Below the pieces are notes generated by a model. That model did no database searches. It saw only the letters and a program-made list of their open reading frames with translations, and was not told where the DNA came from. The position numbers and the translations under genes were made by a program. DNA of 64,000 nt from Reticulitermes speratus (taxonomy: Eukaryota > Arthropoda > Insecta > Blattodea > Rhinotermitidae): the NCBI GenBank assembly GCA_021186555.1, contig JAJKFL010000005.1, forward strand, positions 8,149,178 to 8,213,177. The letters are read 5' to 3'. Below are positions 10,361 through 20,192 of the stretch, piece by piece (positions within the stretch are counted from its first letter, which is position 1; each line of letters starts with the position of its first letter).

Positions 10361-11042
10361 CGAGGGCCTAACGAATCAAAATTTTATTCAGGAAGAAATT
10401 AAGAACAGATTGAAGTCAGGGAATGCTAGCTATCATTTGGTGCAGAATCTTTTGTCTTCCAGTTTGCTAAACAAAAATATAAAGATTAAGATATACGTAA
10501 TTATAATTTTGACTGTTTTTTTGTATGGGTGTGAAACTTGGTCTCTCACACTGAGGGATGTTCGCGAATAGGGTGCTGAGGAGGATATTTGGGTCTAAGA
10601 GGGACGAGGTAACAGGGGAGTGGAGAAGACTGCATAACGAGGAGCTTTATGATCTGTACTCCTCACCAAACATTTTTCGAGTGATCAAATAAAGAAGAAT
10701 GTTATGGGCGGGGCATGTAGCACGTATGGGAGACAGGAGAGGTACATACAGGGTTTTGGTGGGGAAAACTGATGGAAAGAGACCACTTGGAGGACCCAGG
10801 CGTAGATGTGAAGATAATATTAAAATAAATCTTCAAGAAGTGGGATGGGGAACCATGGACTGGATTGCTCTGGCTCAGGATAGGGAAATGTGGCGTTCTC
10901 TTATGAATGCGGTAATGAACTTTCGGGTTCCATAAAATGCGGGGAATTTCTTGACTAGCTGAGAACCCGTTAGCTTGTCAAGAAGGACTCTGCTCCGTGG
11001 AGTTAGTTAGTTAGTTAGTTAGTTGGTTAGTTAGTTGGTTGG
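10361..11042 (+). pseudogene. RTE-like LINE 3' third with (TTAG)n tail
   Basis: Pieces of the RT C-terminal region are readable: LTNQNFIQEEIKNRLKSGNA, then [51 protein letters not shown], and [18 protein letters not shown], ending MNFRVP and a stop. The 3' UTR with CTCTGCTCCGTGGAGTTAG and a tail of TTAG/TTGG repeats follows (about 10998-11042). At least one frameshift and one internal stop inactivate it. The 5' end is fused directly to the Jockey-like remnant. Confidence 0.8.
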
Positions 11043-11511
11043 CTAGCATTTAGAATTTTTTAAATATTAAAACTGATGGTACATATAGTAATCACCAGGC
11101 TCCTAAGGGTTAATGATCGGTCTTGAAGTCATTTATGAATCGTTAAAAATGTATTAAAACTTCACATTTTACGGCGAAAATGTATGTGACATAAAATGTG
11201 ACCTACCTAGTTGATCCTTACAACTTTCTCCGAATTGGCTTTCATTCAGATGAGTGTTTAGCGAGATAAGTTCTAAAATGAAAGTATCTATAAATGCTCT
11301 TATAAAATTGTCATTATTGCATTATTGTTCTCCTGTTTTAAGTCAAAATGTGTACTAATGGCACGGTTTAGTCAAATTTCTCTATATAAAATGTAATCTA
11401 AACGTACCATCTCGAATTAAGACACGTGGAGAAATGTACCTTCCCTCGTGTGCCCTCTGTGCGAAGAGCAAGTTTCTTCCAACCAATCATAAGACGTAAT
11501 GTAAGGCTTTG

Positions 11512-11815
11512 GGGCACGCGGTGGCGCAGTTCGTTGAGGCACGCGCTATAAGCCGAAAGGTTACGAGTTCGATTCCCGATTAGGTCATTGGGATTTTTCA
11601 TTGACTTAATCCTTCCGGCCCCACTATGGCCCTGGGGTCAATTCAGCCTCTAACATAAATGAGTACCATGGGTATCTGCTGGGGGGTAAAGGCGGCCAGT
11701 GCGTGGGACTGATAACCTTACCACCTTAATATACCGATTATCTAGAAATTCTTGGCGTCTCAACCTCCTGGAACCCTAAGGGCCTGTCCAGGCCTGTAAT
11801 GGGATTGCTTTACCT
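11512..11815 (+). mobile_element. tRNA-derived SINE, family B
   Basis: A full-length head (GGGGCACGCGGTGGCGCAGT, then B box AGTTCGATTCCCG) is followed by the family body (TCATTGACTTAATCC, CTATGGCCCTGGGGTCAATT, TGGAACCCTAAGGGCCTGTC). It matches 31863-32160. A possible short flanking repeat (taaggctt / taggctta) is too weak to call a target duplication. Confidence 0.8.
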
Positions 11816-12229
11816 TTAGCTAGGCTTATTTCGGGGGATGCCTGGGTTTGAATAGCGGGTGGGTGGGTCATGTGCTATTCTGCCATAGAACTTACGTCTA
11901 AATGCTGTCCAATTCATCAGTTACGCTACCATTCGACGCCATGCCGAGTGTCTGAAAGACGCCGCTTATTTTGAGCTAAGAATCTTGACATCAACGTACT
12001 GCAAGTCATAATCTGTACCAATCCATATTTATGCTTAACACAAATTGTGACACAGCGCACGTACTTCCGCGGCTTGCTGTTCGCAATGGTCTCCTGACAT
12101 TGCCCAGGCAAAACGAGCTTGTTTGAGAGCAGCACGTACTGTCTTTATGTTCTGTATGACAGCAGCTTTGTCCCTAACGCTGTGTAATATTTTATCTCAT
12201 ATACAGTTAGCTCTCGATTTACGCCGGGG

Positions 12230-12830
12230 ATGCGTTCCTGGACGAACCGGCGTAATCGGAATCAGCGTAAATTGAAACGATTTTATAATGTAAATCAATG
12301 GGAAGTCAATGACATGCGTTCCTGGACGAACCGGCGTAATCGGAATCAGCGTAAATTGAAACGATTTTATAATGTAAATCAATGGGAAGTCAATGACATG
12401 CGTTCCTGGACGAACCGGCGTAATCGGAATCAGCGTAAATTGAAACGATTTTTATAATGTAAATCAATGGGAAGTCAATGACATGCGTTCCTGGACGAAC
12501 CGGCGTAATCGGAATCAGCGTAAATTGAAACGATTTTTATAATGTAAATCAATGGGAAGTCAATGACATGCGTTCCTGGACGAACCGGCGTAATCGGAAT
12601 CAGCGTAAATTGAAACGATTTTTATAATGTAAATCAATGGGAAGTCAATGACATGCGTTCCTGGACGAACCGGCGTAAATCGGAATCAGCGTAAATTGAA
12701 ACGATTTTATAATGTAAATTAATGTGAAGTCAATGACACGCGTTCCTGGACGAACCGGCGTAAATCGGAATCAGCGTAAATTGAAACGATTTTATAATGT
12801 AAATTAATGTGAAGTCAATGACACGCGTTC
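12230..12830. repeat. 84-85 bp tandem array, about seven copies
   Basis: The unit starts ATGCGTTCCTGGACGAACCG and ends AATGGGAAGTCAATGAC. Starts fall near 12230, 12314, 12398, 12483, 12568, 12653 and 12737. The first copies are 84 bp and nearly identical. Later copies gain one T or A (85 bp), and the last two carry shared substitutions (ATTAATGTGAAG, GACACGCG). Because 84 is a multiple of three, an open frame of repeated 28-residue units appears by accident. The unit derives from the subterminal sequence of the enclosing pogo-type element. Confidence 0.9.
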
Positions 12831-12962
12831 CCGGCACCCAAACATCGACGAGTAATATAATGGCATTGCATTTAAAGCTCTGAAATAACGTAAATATAAT
12901 AAAGGGAATTTAAGAAATATATTTTGTACACTTACAACCGGCAATGGCGTAACGAAGCAGCG

Positions 12963-13260
12963 TTAGTTCTCTGACGAAGTCCCTGGTTGAGGATCGTCAC
13001 GTTTTTTAAAGAAAGCATGCAGTGTGGACTGTCGTGATTTCTTCTTTCTTTCCATCAAAATTTCATGATAAGGCCTCATTGATGCCATAACGCTCCTCTT
13101 CGCTGTTGCACTCCGCTCCCAGTCGTGGTCAATCTCGCAGAGCTAATCAGTGAGTTTATCTATGTCTGAGAGGATGCGCTGTAGATCGCTTGTCTTCATT
13201 TCACGTAGAGGAAGTTCTTCTTCCTCCCTTTCCTCCTCATCCTCTTCCATCAGCGATGTA
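12963..13260 (-). pseudogene. Tigger-like transposase C-terminus with PIP-box-like motif
   Basis: Reading the - strand gives an acidic stretch (MEEDEEEREEEELPLREMKT), then SDLQRILSDIDKLTD and an in-frame stop near 13143-13145. After the stop comes EIDHDWERSATAKRSVM, then RQSTLHAFFKK and a terminal GTSSEN stop at 12963-12965. An acidic segment followed by a short tail is typical of the C-terminus of pogo/Tigger transposases. QSTLHAFF fits the PCNA-interacting-peptide pattern (Q..L..FF). The N-terminal DNA-binding and DDE domains are absent. Confidence 0.6.
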
Positions 13261-13422
13261 AGAATTACGATTTAGTATAAGAAGCAGTACGAGAAAAATT
13301 GTAAAACGTTATAAATAATAGTAAAATATATTTTTTTTCACTTTTTTGACCTCCTGGTTTCAAAATCGGCGTTATTCTGAATCGGCGCAAATTGGACCGG
13401 CGCAAATCGAGGGCTACATGTA

Positions 13423-14117
13423 TACGATTTTTCTTGATGCACCAACTGCTTCATATATCACGACACGTACAAATGAAGAGATGTAAAATCCGGCAAGCGG
13501 GCTGTAGCGGCATGCAGGCTTCCACGACCAATCCAACGATTTACGTAACACTGATCCAAGTACTCTGTGACGTGACCGAAATGAGGTGGAGCACCGTCGT
13601 ATTGCAGTCACGCATTTAATCCGGCTTGGAGAGGAACGTCTTCCAAAGGAAGCGGTATGTCGTTTTGTACAAGTGCAGTTAGCAGACTGCTTTTAAACGT
13701 TCCTCAGGAACGATTGGATCGATTACAATGAAAGTTACGATATCCGGCTCCCCCCGGGACCAAAGAGTTGCCAGATCTTGTAACTGTCCAGATATTAGAA
13801 GGTTATATGTAATGTATGTCTTAGTGTACGTAGCAATTTCGTGTACAGAGCTAAGCATTTAATTTGTCACTTTATAGCGTGTCCTGTTTTTCCTGCTACA
13901 CTTTTCGTTCCCTTTTTGTAACTCGTATGTAATATGGTGTGTGTGTGTGTAGTCTAAAGAAATACCAACAAAACAATGCTATTTTACTCTCTTAATGATC
14001 ACATTCACAACACTGTTGCTGGTTGATGGAATTGTGAAATGTAATGGGCCTCTGTGAATTTCCGGTTAATAGAACTTTCTGCATCATCCAGTGTCAGATA
14101 TCGCAGCTTTTGTTATA
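13423..14117 (+). repeat. Dispersed repeat shared with 53740-54545
   Basis: From about 13745 onward the sequence parallels 53740-54545: gggaccaaagagttgcc, tgtcttagtgtacgtagcaa, tttaatttgtcactt, tcctgtttttcctgcta, then gtgaaatgtaatgggcctct and ccagtgtcagatatcgcagc. No ORF is evident. It is probably an old non-autonomous DNA element. The Tigger-type MITE at 14118 sits directly at its 3' edge. The first 300 bp (13423-13745) show nothing recognisable. Confidence 0.6.
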
Positions 14118-14434
14118 CAGTAGAAACTCGGTTATCCGAACTTCGCTTAACCGAAACGCGGGTTAACCAAAACGCCTTTTTTTTTACGCGATTCCCAGAA
14201 CTGCCTGCCGCGAGACACCTCTGAGCCTCTCTCCATCAGTTTGTTGTGAAAAGTTGACGCGTGCTGATTGTATCTGTAAATATCATACATTTTCTTGTGC
14301 CATAAATTTTATTAACATAAGACGTGTTTCTGAATAAAAGTTATTTTAATTGCACCTTATCACGTCAAGCCGAATTTCCGAATTATCCGAAATCGGGTCC
14401 GCCCCCCTTATTTCGCATACTCGAGGTGCTACTG
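14118..14434. mobile_element. Tigger-type MITE
   Basis: The left terminus CAGTAGAAACTCGGTTATCC and the reversed right terminus CAGTAGCACCTCGAGTATGC are flanked by TA on both sides (14116-14117 and 14435-14436). Subterminal ATTATCCGAAATCGG on the right mirrors GGTTATCCGAACTTCG on the left. The termini are the classic pogo/Tigger type. At 317 bp it is a non-coding derivative. Confidence 0.85.
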
Positions 14435-14629
14435 TACTTGTCTGTCAGTTAGAGCGCATCACACGTTTAGCGCAGAACGCTGTAGGAAGTTCTTTGCAAT
14501 GGAATGTTGAGGATTACTGAGGGAGCATATGTGGCTGTTGAGGCTGTCGGTTACCCCATATCGCTCAAATTGGGGCCTCATTACAAAACAAAATGTGTTT
14601 CACAATCCGACGCTCTTCCACAGTTCAAC

Positions 14630-15375
14630 AGATATCTGCTGGAGCTGCCTAATCCTCGGGGCAGATATTTGCTCGAGCTGCCTAATCCTCGGGACAGATA
14701 TCTGCTGGAGCTGCCTAATCCTCGGGGCAGATATCTGCTGAAGCTGCCTAATCTTCGGGAGAGGTATCTGCGAAAGTTGCCTAATCCTCGCGACGTATAT
14801 CTGCTTGAGCTACCTAATCATCAGGACAGACGGATGCTGGAGCTGCATAATCCTCTGGACAGATATCTGCTTGAGCTACCTAATCCTCGCGACGTATACT
14901 GCTGTAGCTGCCTAATCTTCGCGACAGATATCTGCTGTAGCTGCCTAGTCCTCGCGACGTATATCTGATGGAGCTGCCAAATCCTCGGGACAGATATCTG
15001 CTTGAGCTGCCTAATCCTCGCGACTTATATCTGCTGGGGCTGCCTAATCCTCGGGAGAAGTATCTGCTTGAGCTGCCTAATCCTCGGGACAGATATCTGC
15101 TTAAGCTGCCTAATCCTCGGGGTAGATATCTGCTGAAGCTGCCTAATCCTCGCGACTTATATCTGCTGGGGCTGCCTAATCCTCGGAGAAGTATCTGCTT
15201 GAGCTGCCTAATCCTCGGGACAGATATCTGCTTAAGCTGCCTAATCCTCGGGGTAGATATCTGCTGAAGCTGCCTAATCCTCGCGACAGACGACTTTGCA
15301 TAAGCCTCGCGAGAGACATCTGCTGGAGCTGCCTAATCCTCGCGACAGATATCCGCTGGAGCTGCTTAATCCTCG
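14630..15375. repeat. 33-bp minisatellite, about 22 copies
   Basis: The unit is about GCTGCCTAATCCTCGGGACA plus GATATCTGCTGGA. In one + frame each unit reads as the 11-residue motif LELPNPRDRYL. The array gives open frames of 154 and 99 codons on + and one on - as a by-product of the 33-bp period. Units vary (CGGGGCAGA, CGCGACGTA, CGCGACTTA, CGGGAGAAG). A block of about five units (near 15020-15170) is repeated almost exactly at 15150-15290, showing segmental duplication. There is no start context, splice signal or homology to support a protein. Confidence 0.9.
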
Positions 15376-16314
15376 AGTTCCCCACACCACTATGACGGCA
15401 TGGCCGTTTGACAACAAAGGCCTGATTACTAACCCTGCCACGTGTTAGATATGGTCACCCTTATCTGTCTTGGTCCCTCGATACAAGGATAGCTGATCTG
15501 TGAAAATAAAGCCAATTAGTTAGGTCAGATACTAATTTTTATTGAATACTATAATGCCATAAGCCATCACATAACTTATTTTAAGAAATTAAACTTTCGT
15601 ACGACACGACTCGGCATGTCTCTGTCTTGTGTATTGAAAGCGCTGATCTTATTGCTTATAACTTGCGTGTGCTAAAATGTGATATGGCATCAGTGGCGAA
15701 ATAGGTTGCTGGAAATTATTATGGCTTCGACGAAGCAACGCTAACTAATTAGACCGCAGGAAACTGCTCTCATTCCTTGAAGCCCAGTGTTATGACCTCA
15801 CCATCATCATCATCATCATCCCTACAGCATAGTCTTTAGTTACTTGCAGACACATATGGGAAAACATTCTTTACCAAGTCCCGGTTCATTTACAGCGAAC
15901 CCCTTTGGTTGATATAACCTATTCGCTTTATCATAGCACTGTGTATATTATGCTGGGGACGAGTTTTTATGTAATTAGAGGTTATGCGGGTTTAATTTAG
16001 TAGACTCGTCACTTTTTTCAAAATTGGGGAGTGCATAATTTACGTGGTGTGCGGGTATGCTGAGTAAAACCACGCTGTTCCTGCCCGTAAGTGAAGGGGG
16101 CACTAACACATCCAGGTTTTCCACGAATTCTGAGAGCTTGTCACAAATCCGCAACCAAGGGGCGCAGACCACCGACGACCTACACTTCTCCTTTTTTTCT
16201 TTAGGAGCTCGCCTGTCAGTAGCTCCTGGACCGCCGTCCTAGATCAGGGATAACGAAGTTACGGCACGTAAGCGTATTTGATGGCCTGCCATATTTTCTC
16301 TTGAAAATTACACT
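15376..16314. other. No gene seen
   Basis: AT-rich, featureless DNA with a short CAT trinucleotide run near 15802-15820. Short open frames around 15975-16242 overlap on opposite strands and show no domain. Confidence 0.5.
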
Positions 16315-16326
16315 CATTTGCAAGTT

Positions 16327-16616
16327 TATTTTTTTTGAGAAGGGCCCCGCAGCAGAAGCTACGGACGCACCGCAGCCTTAAGGCTTATTGTGCAACCCTG
16401 TGATGAAGATGATGTTTAGGTGGTTTTTTCCTGTTTTTTCGTGTAATGGAGCACCGGTGGAATGAAATTTACAGGGTAAAACCGAAGTACTCGGGGAAAA
16501 ACCTGTGCCAGTGCCACGTTTTCCACCACAAATCGCACATGGACTGAACCGGGGAATCGAACCCGAACCTCCGCGGTGGGAGGCCGGCGAGTAACCGCCT
16601 GAGCCATTGCACGGCC
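16327..16616 (-). mobile_element. tRNA-derived SINE, family C
   Basis: The - strand head carries an A box (TGGCTCAGGCGG) and a perfect B box (GGTTCGATTCC), followed by a body containing GTGGAAAACGTGGCACTGGC and CCCGAGTACTTCGGTTTTAC. The flanking target duplication is catttgcaagtt at 16315-16326 and 16617-16628. It has no A-rich tail but ends in a TTTTTTCCTG/CCTGTTTTTTCG region. This is the only copy of the family seen in the window. Confidence 0.85.
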
Positions 16617-17362
16617 CATTTGCAAGTTAGGAGCACTAAAGGTTCAGTGAGAAATGGACTTAACTGACTCAACTGTTTTTATTTTTACACTTATAAATAA
16701 AATTAGTTATAGAAATGTTAATTTTTCTAAAGTAATTTACTGCAACAAAATTTGAAAATCAAAGTAATTAGGGCTTGGAAATGCTGCGTAAAATGCCCCC
16801 AGGTCCAGATCTCACTGTTAATGGCCAGCAATCCTGCTATCACGTAACAGACCTTTTTTATATAAATTTCAAGATTTGATGACACTCATTCACGAAAAGT
16901 TCCTTCAAAACGTGTACTGTGAATTAATTTAACAGTTTTCCCAGTATGTGAAAGAACCAGCTACGTTAGGGTAGGTTCCAATGGAGGCTTTCGTGTTAGA
17001 AGTGGTGGAACATCGGGTTCTGTTTCCATAGCTACCAGATAAATGAATATAACGTTGTAGCAGATATCCGTATGACTCTGCGAAAACGTAAAGTGAAATG
17101 TGAAGAGAGAACAGCTACGTGCGGCAAATACCGGAAGGCCGGGCAGCAGATAAGCCAAGCCTTTCCGTCTGGCTGAGATATCTAAATTTTAATGCGCACA
17201 TGTAACATTGTTGCGTCGTTAAGCTTTGAAACACTAAGCTACCGCTCGAGGTAAGCGTAATTTATGCGTCATTTATTGGAGTTCGCTTACAATTCGGTGG
17301 CCTGTAGAAAGCTGTCGGCTCGATGCTATTCTGCAAATTCTGTTTCGCATTGTTACTAATTT

Positions 17363-17625
17363 GCCGATCCCAGTGGCCGTGCGGTCTAAGGCGTGGGTCT
17401 GCGGCAGCTCGCTTGCTGGGATCGTGGGTTCGAATCCCACTGGGGGTATGGATGTCTGTCTCTTGTGAGTGTTGTTTGTTGTCAGGTAGAGGTCTCTGCG
17501 TCGGGCTGATCACTCGTCCAGAGGAGTCCTACCGAGTGTGGTGTGTCTATCAGTGTGATCGTGAAGCGTCGTACAATGACAAGGCCTAGGCCCCCTAAGG
17601 GGCTGTCGAGCCATAGAAAAAAAAA
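17363..17625 (+). mobile_element. tRNA-derived SINE, family D
   Basis: The head resembles a tRNA with a long variable arm: CCAGTGGCCGTGCGGTCTAA, then GTGGGTTCGAATCCCACTGG. The body ends in AAGGCCTAGGCCCCCTAAGG, GGCTGTCGAGCCATAG and a short A tail. The target duplication is attgttactaattt (17349-17362) against attgttactatttt (17626-17639), with one mismatch. The last part is shared with family E SINEs. Confidence 0.85.
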
Positions 17626-17680
17626 ATTGTTACTATTTTTCATCAAAGCTGGATGAAGTTTTGTTGTTGAGAGGATCTCT

Positions 17681-17842
17681 TCTTTCTGTTTCCGTTTTCT
17701 GACTAAATAATTTGTGTTTAACGTAACACATGCTCTTTCTGTTTCCGTTTTCTGACTAAATAATTTGTGTTTAACGTAACACGTACTCTTTTTGTTTCCG
17801 TTTTCTGACTAAATAATTTGTGTTTAACGTAACACGTGCTCT
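17681..17842. repeat. 53-bp tandem repeat, three copies
   Basis: Three near-identical units each contain CCGTTTTCTGACTAAATAAT and TTGTGTTTAACGTAACAC. They differ by single substitutions (ACATGC, ACGTAC, ACGTGC). No coding meaning is apparent. Confidence 0.85.
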
Positions 17843-18506
17843 TTCCTGCCCCTGTCTGTCTTGTTACCAGCCGAACTACGAGGAAGAGGACAAGGAGTCT
17901 CGCGGTCGGACGCTGTATCCCGTCAGACGAAAGCGCAGCCTTACGTGTGGCAGCCAGAAAGTCTAAAGCAGTGGTATTCAACCTGGGGTACGCGTACCCC
18001 CTGCGGTAAGCGAAGACATCTTAGGGGGTACGTAAAATTAAAACAAATAAATATATTATTTCATCATAAACACTGAATAATCAGGGCCAGATTTAGAGTT
18101 AGCCACAAGAGACCCGGACGTAAGGACAAGCGATTTGGGAGCGCCATTTTTTTTCTCACTCCTTTATGCGATTCTTATCTGGGCGGCTAGTTTCATTTTA
18201 TTCCACATAGTGCATATAATTTTACTGTGCTAAAACTCCTTTGTTCCTCTACTAATTTTTATATGATCGGCAATAATATGTTTGTTATTCAATAGCTTGA
18301 TTCTCCGTTTTCTCATTTAAAACTTATTATTTAATACATTATTTTGGATGTAATTTATTTAACTTATTTTAGATGTTGGTTATAGACTATGTATGTACTC
18401 GTACAACTTGAATTATGCACCAACAACTTTGGGGATACAAAGTTGAAGAGAAATTACATGTGGGGGTACGCGAACAAAAAAGGTTGTATACCACTGGTCC
18501 AAAGTA

Positions 18507-18691
18507 TAGGCGAACCCGTTTATAACGACATCGGTTTATGCGACACCTAGTCTATAGTGTCAGATATTCGGTGGTACCAATTAATTCCTCACTGTTAACC
18601 ATGACAGTAAACTACTCGGTTATAACAACACTCGTTTATAGCAACACAATATATTCATTTCCTTTCATGACGTTATAACCGAGTTCGACTG
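18507..18691 (+). mobile_element. pogo/Tigger-type MITE (same family as 4130-4317)
   Basis: The left end is TAGGCGAACCCGTTTATAAC and the reversed right end is CAGTCGAACTCGGTTATAAC, with a flanking TA. The interior GGTGGTACCAATTAATTCCT matches the opposite-orientation copy at 4130-4317. Non-coding. Confidence 0.65.
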
Positions 18692-18699
18692 TATTTAGT

Positions 18700-20149
18700 G
18701 TCTTCCTTCATCATTTCTAGTTGCGAGTGTTCAGCGAGGACAATTATGACATCTCTTTGGTATTACTTAAAAAGTTACTTGGACAGCTTGATCCTAAGCT
18801 GAACTCACTTCTGTCCTTCGAAACGTCGGTAACTAACAGTCGACATGGTGTAACATTCTAGAAGACAAATCTTCAGTAACACTGCTGTGAGGGTCTCAAA
18901 TATCGTAAGCAAATCGCCAAGGAAATAACTATTTGTTGTAACCCACCGATACACAATTTTACAGGAGACAGAACAAACTTGACCGATCCTCAGTAGATCA
19001 ACACTTAAGCATGTTGTGTTTTTACAAAAATATAAGGCGAAGCAATTTTTGTGGACACAACATTTTGATAGAAGGTGTGTATGTAGCCCAACTGTGTAGT
19101 AACTTAATTCGGGAATATCAGTTTGACGAATTGTGTGGGTTACGACAAATTGCTTCTTCATGAGCGCAATAGTCCCTGCCTTTTATGCAGCTCGCAGGTT
19201 CTGTGTCATTTTCAAAAAATCCGGTCACCGGACCGTAGCCCTATTAATCTACGCAGTGGCGTAAATTTTTATGTTGTGGGTGGGAGTACTGACGAATTCT
19301 TGTTTCTTTTTTGGAAATGGAGTTCTTAAGTCCTGGTTTTCACGACCATGCATCCGTGAATGCGTGAATGATGATGTGTTATTCCGTGTTCACGCAGAAT
19401 ACATTATATGGCTGCGGTTTGTGAAAAAAAAACACGCGCGTGTTTATCAGTTGATCACGCATGCGTTATCACTGATCCGCGTCACACCCCCTCTTGCCAT
19501 GCAATCGACTTTTGCATGCCACGCAGACCAGGTGGTATAAACAGGTTTATTTTCAGCTGTGGAATATATATCCTTTAATGATATTTTAGTTGAAGAATTT
19601 AATTGATTTGGTGAGAATCCATCCTGCCCTGTACCATTAGGGTCATAAAAGTTAATATGTTATGGAAAAAATTACAAGAGCGTGGTGTGAGTCGTACCCT
19701 TGCCACCTTCACTGATGAAGTGACAGCTTGAACCCCATTTCCCACGCACATGGCTTTTGTCTTCCCTTTCTGCTCAATTCACAAGCCTGTAATCGAACTA
19801 GGCCTGTCGAGGACTATGTGACGCATATATAACAGACACGTCTGTAGAAAACCATCGTGCCGCAAGCGCAATCACGCAGTTAGCTATCACGTAGGGCGCA
19901 TTCAGGAATTCGGGGCTCTGGAAAACTCGGTCGCGTGTGGATATAACCGAATCGCTCATAGAACCGCATTCATGCGACATCTGTACGAAAAGTACGATAC
20001 CTTGTGCTTTCGATTGCAACGAGTGTTACTAATCGAACGCGGCGTTGCTAATCGACGGGTCGAATCGATATATGTTCATGACGATCATATGATCATACCT
20101 GTAGGGCCAGAAAGAAGGTTGGAGGAAAGTGTTTGCTATTAGTACTAGA
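18700..20149. other. Region upstream of ATP6AP2
   Basis: Nothing is recognised apart from an old Penelope-type motif near 18815-18850 (CTTCGAAACGTCGGTAACTA). CpG dinucleotides are frequent here, in contrast to the gene body that follows. The ATP6AP2 promoter should lie within the last few hundred bases. No TATA box stands out, and the transcription start cannot be placed. Confidence 0.4.
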
Positions 20150-20192
20150 ATGTTGAAAATAATCGTATATTTAGCGGCTGTAATTTTAACAG
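20150..20192 (+). CDS. ATP6AP2: ATP6AP2 exon 1 (signal peptide)
   Basis: The ATG at 20150 opens [14 protein letters not shown], a short charged start followed by a hydrophobic core. The exon ends ACAG|GTGAGT, a strong donor, in phase 1. The next coding bases complete an alanine with exon 2, giving a plausible signal-peptidase site after residue 15. No upstream in-frame ATG is needed. Confidence 0.8.

Larger units (their letters stand above)
12204..13420. mobile_element. pogo/Tigger-type transposon with internal tandem expansion
   Basis: It is flanked by TA (12202-12203 and 13421-13422). The ends are CAGTTAGCTCTCGATTTACG and, reversed, CATGTAGCCCTCGATTTGCG, so the inverted repeats share TCGATTT.CGCCGG. 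The left side is expanded into a tandem array (12230-12830). The right half encodes, on the - strand, the C-terminal end of a Tigger-like transposase. The central DDE region is missing, so the copy is non-autonomous. Confidence 0.75.

Noticed and set aside
12230-12830. CRISPR-like array
   Set aside because: The 84-85 bp units are contiguous with no unique spacers and lie inside a transposon with TA targets in an animal genome.
17363-17450. Genuine tRNA gene
   Set aside because: A and B boxes are present but the sequence continues into a SINE body with an A tail and target-site duplications. The heads at 16560-16616, 31863-31935 and 37300-37375 were rejected for the same reason.
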